NCBI RefSeq assembly: GCF_041224595.1
Contig: NZ_JBGFGN010000144.1
Location: 1 to 6,025, forward strand
Source of the DNA: Donghicola sp041224595
GTDB taxonomy: Bacteria; Pseudomonadota; Alphaproteobacteria; Rhodobacterales; Rhodobacteraceae
Length of the DNA: 6,025 nt
Direction: 5' to 3'
Shown: positions 5,980 to 6,025 of the stretch, piece by piece
How positions within the stretch are numbered: the first letter of the stretch is position 1
How the letters are laid out: the number at the start of each line of letters is the position of its first letter
The notes under the pieces: model-generated
What the model saw: the letters and a program-made list of their open reading frames with translations, nothing else
Databases searched by the model: none
Told to the model about the DNA's origin: nothing
Program-made: the position numbers and the translations under genes

Positions 5980-6016
5980 CAAGCCCGGTCCAAGGCGCAT
6001 TGGCCGTCAGGCCAAT
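5951..6016. other. Two back-to-back inverted repeats inside the IS end
   Basis: GCGCCTTGGA (5951-5960) is the exact reverse complement of TCCAAGGCGC (5989-5998), with a 28-nt loop. Directly after it ATTGGCC (5999-6005) pairs with GGCCAAT (6010-6016) around a GTCA loop. The first hairpin straddles the pcaQ stop codon. No U-tract follows within the window, so a terminator call is not justified; they may shield the element from incoming pcaQ transcription or be part of the IS end. Confidence 0.55.
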
Positions 6017-6025
6017 TCTGTGAGG

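Larger units (their letters stand above)
5889..6025. mobile_element. Terminus of an IS21-family-like insertion sequence, running off the window
   Basis: From TGTCAACGGCGGAG at 5889 the sequence stops resembling pcaQ and shows the end structure of IS21-family elements (IS408/IS1162-like as I remember them). It starts with TG and carries closely spaced copies of a GGCGGAGTAAAA-TCGGCCA unit that serve as multiple transposase sites. No transposase gene (istA/istB) is visible in the 137 nt present, so the orientation and which end this is cannot be told. The boundary at 5889 is my estimate from the TG tip and from where the PcaQ protein should end; the flanking target duplication lies at the far end, outside the window. 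Confidence 0.7.

Overview
The window looks like a chromosomal segment of an alphaproteobacterium, most likely of the Roseobacter group (Rhodobacteraceae). The grounds are moderately high GC, the protein sequence style, and a pca operon headed by a divergent LysR-type pcaQ in the order pcaQ-D-C-H-G-B. The genus cannot be named from the sequence alone.

Layout: from 4898 down to 1, seven genes lie head to tail on the minus strand. In transcription order they are pcaD (4898-4113), pcaC (4113-3727), pcaH (3734-3006), pcaG (3004-2405), a BKACE/DUF849 beta-keto acid cleavage enzyme (about 2353-1511), pcaB (1514-177), and the first 60 codons of a 3-oxoacid CoA-transferase subunit A (180-1, cut by the window edge). 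Nearly every junction overlaps or is 1 nt apart, so this is one translationally coupled operon. The one real gap, between pcaG and the BKACE gene, holds a strong stem-loop. The divergent regulator pcaQ starts near 4975. The 76-nt intergenic region between pcaD and pcaQ carries a PcaQ-type palindrome and candidate promoters for both directions.

How the genes work together: PcaHG opens protocatechuate to 3-carboxy-cis,cis-muconate. PcaB lactonises it to 4-carboxymuconolactone, PcaC decarboxylates that to the enol-lactone, and PcaD hydrolyses the enol-lactone to 3-oxoadipate. The textbook route continues with PcaIJ and PcaF. Here a BKACE enzyme and a SCOT/ScoA-like CoA-transferase sit in the operon instead. 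This suggests a variant end: 3-oxoadipate + acetyl-CoA gives succinyl-CoA + acetoacetate (BKACE), then acetoacetate is activated by succinyl-CoA (CoA-transferase). The net balance equals the classical route. The wiring is inferred; the genes are seen.

The right edge (5889-6025) looks like the terminus of an IS21-family-like insertion sequence. It carries two tandem copies of a GGCGGAG(T/C)AAAA(T/G)TCGGCCA repeat. It has entered the 3' end of pcaQ and replaced the last native codons with about 30 element-encoded residues. Two back-to-back hairpins lie just inside the element.
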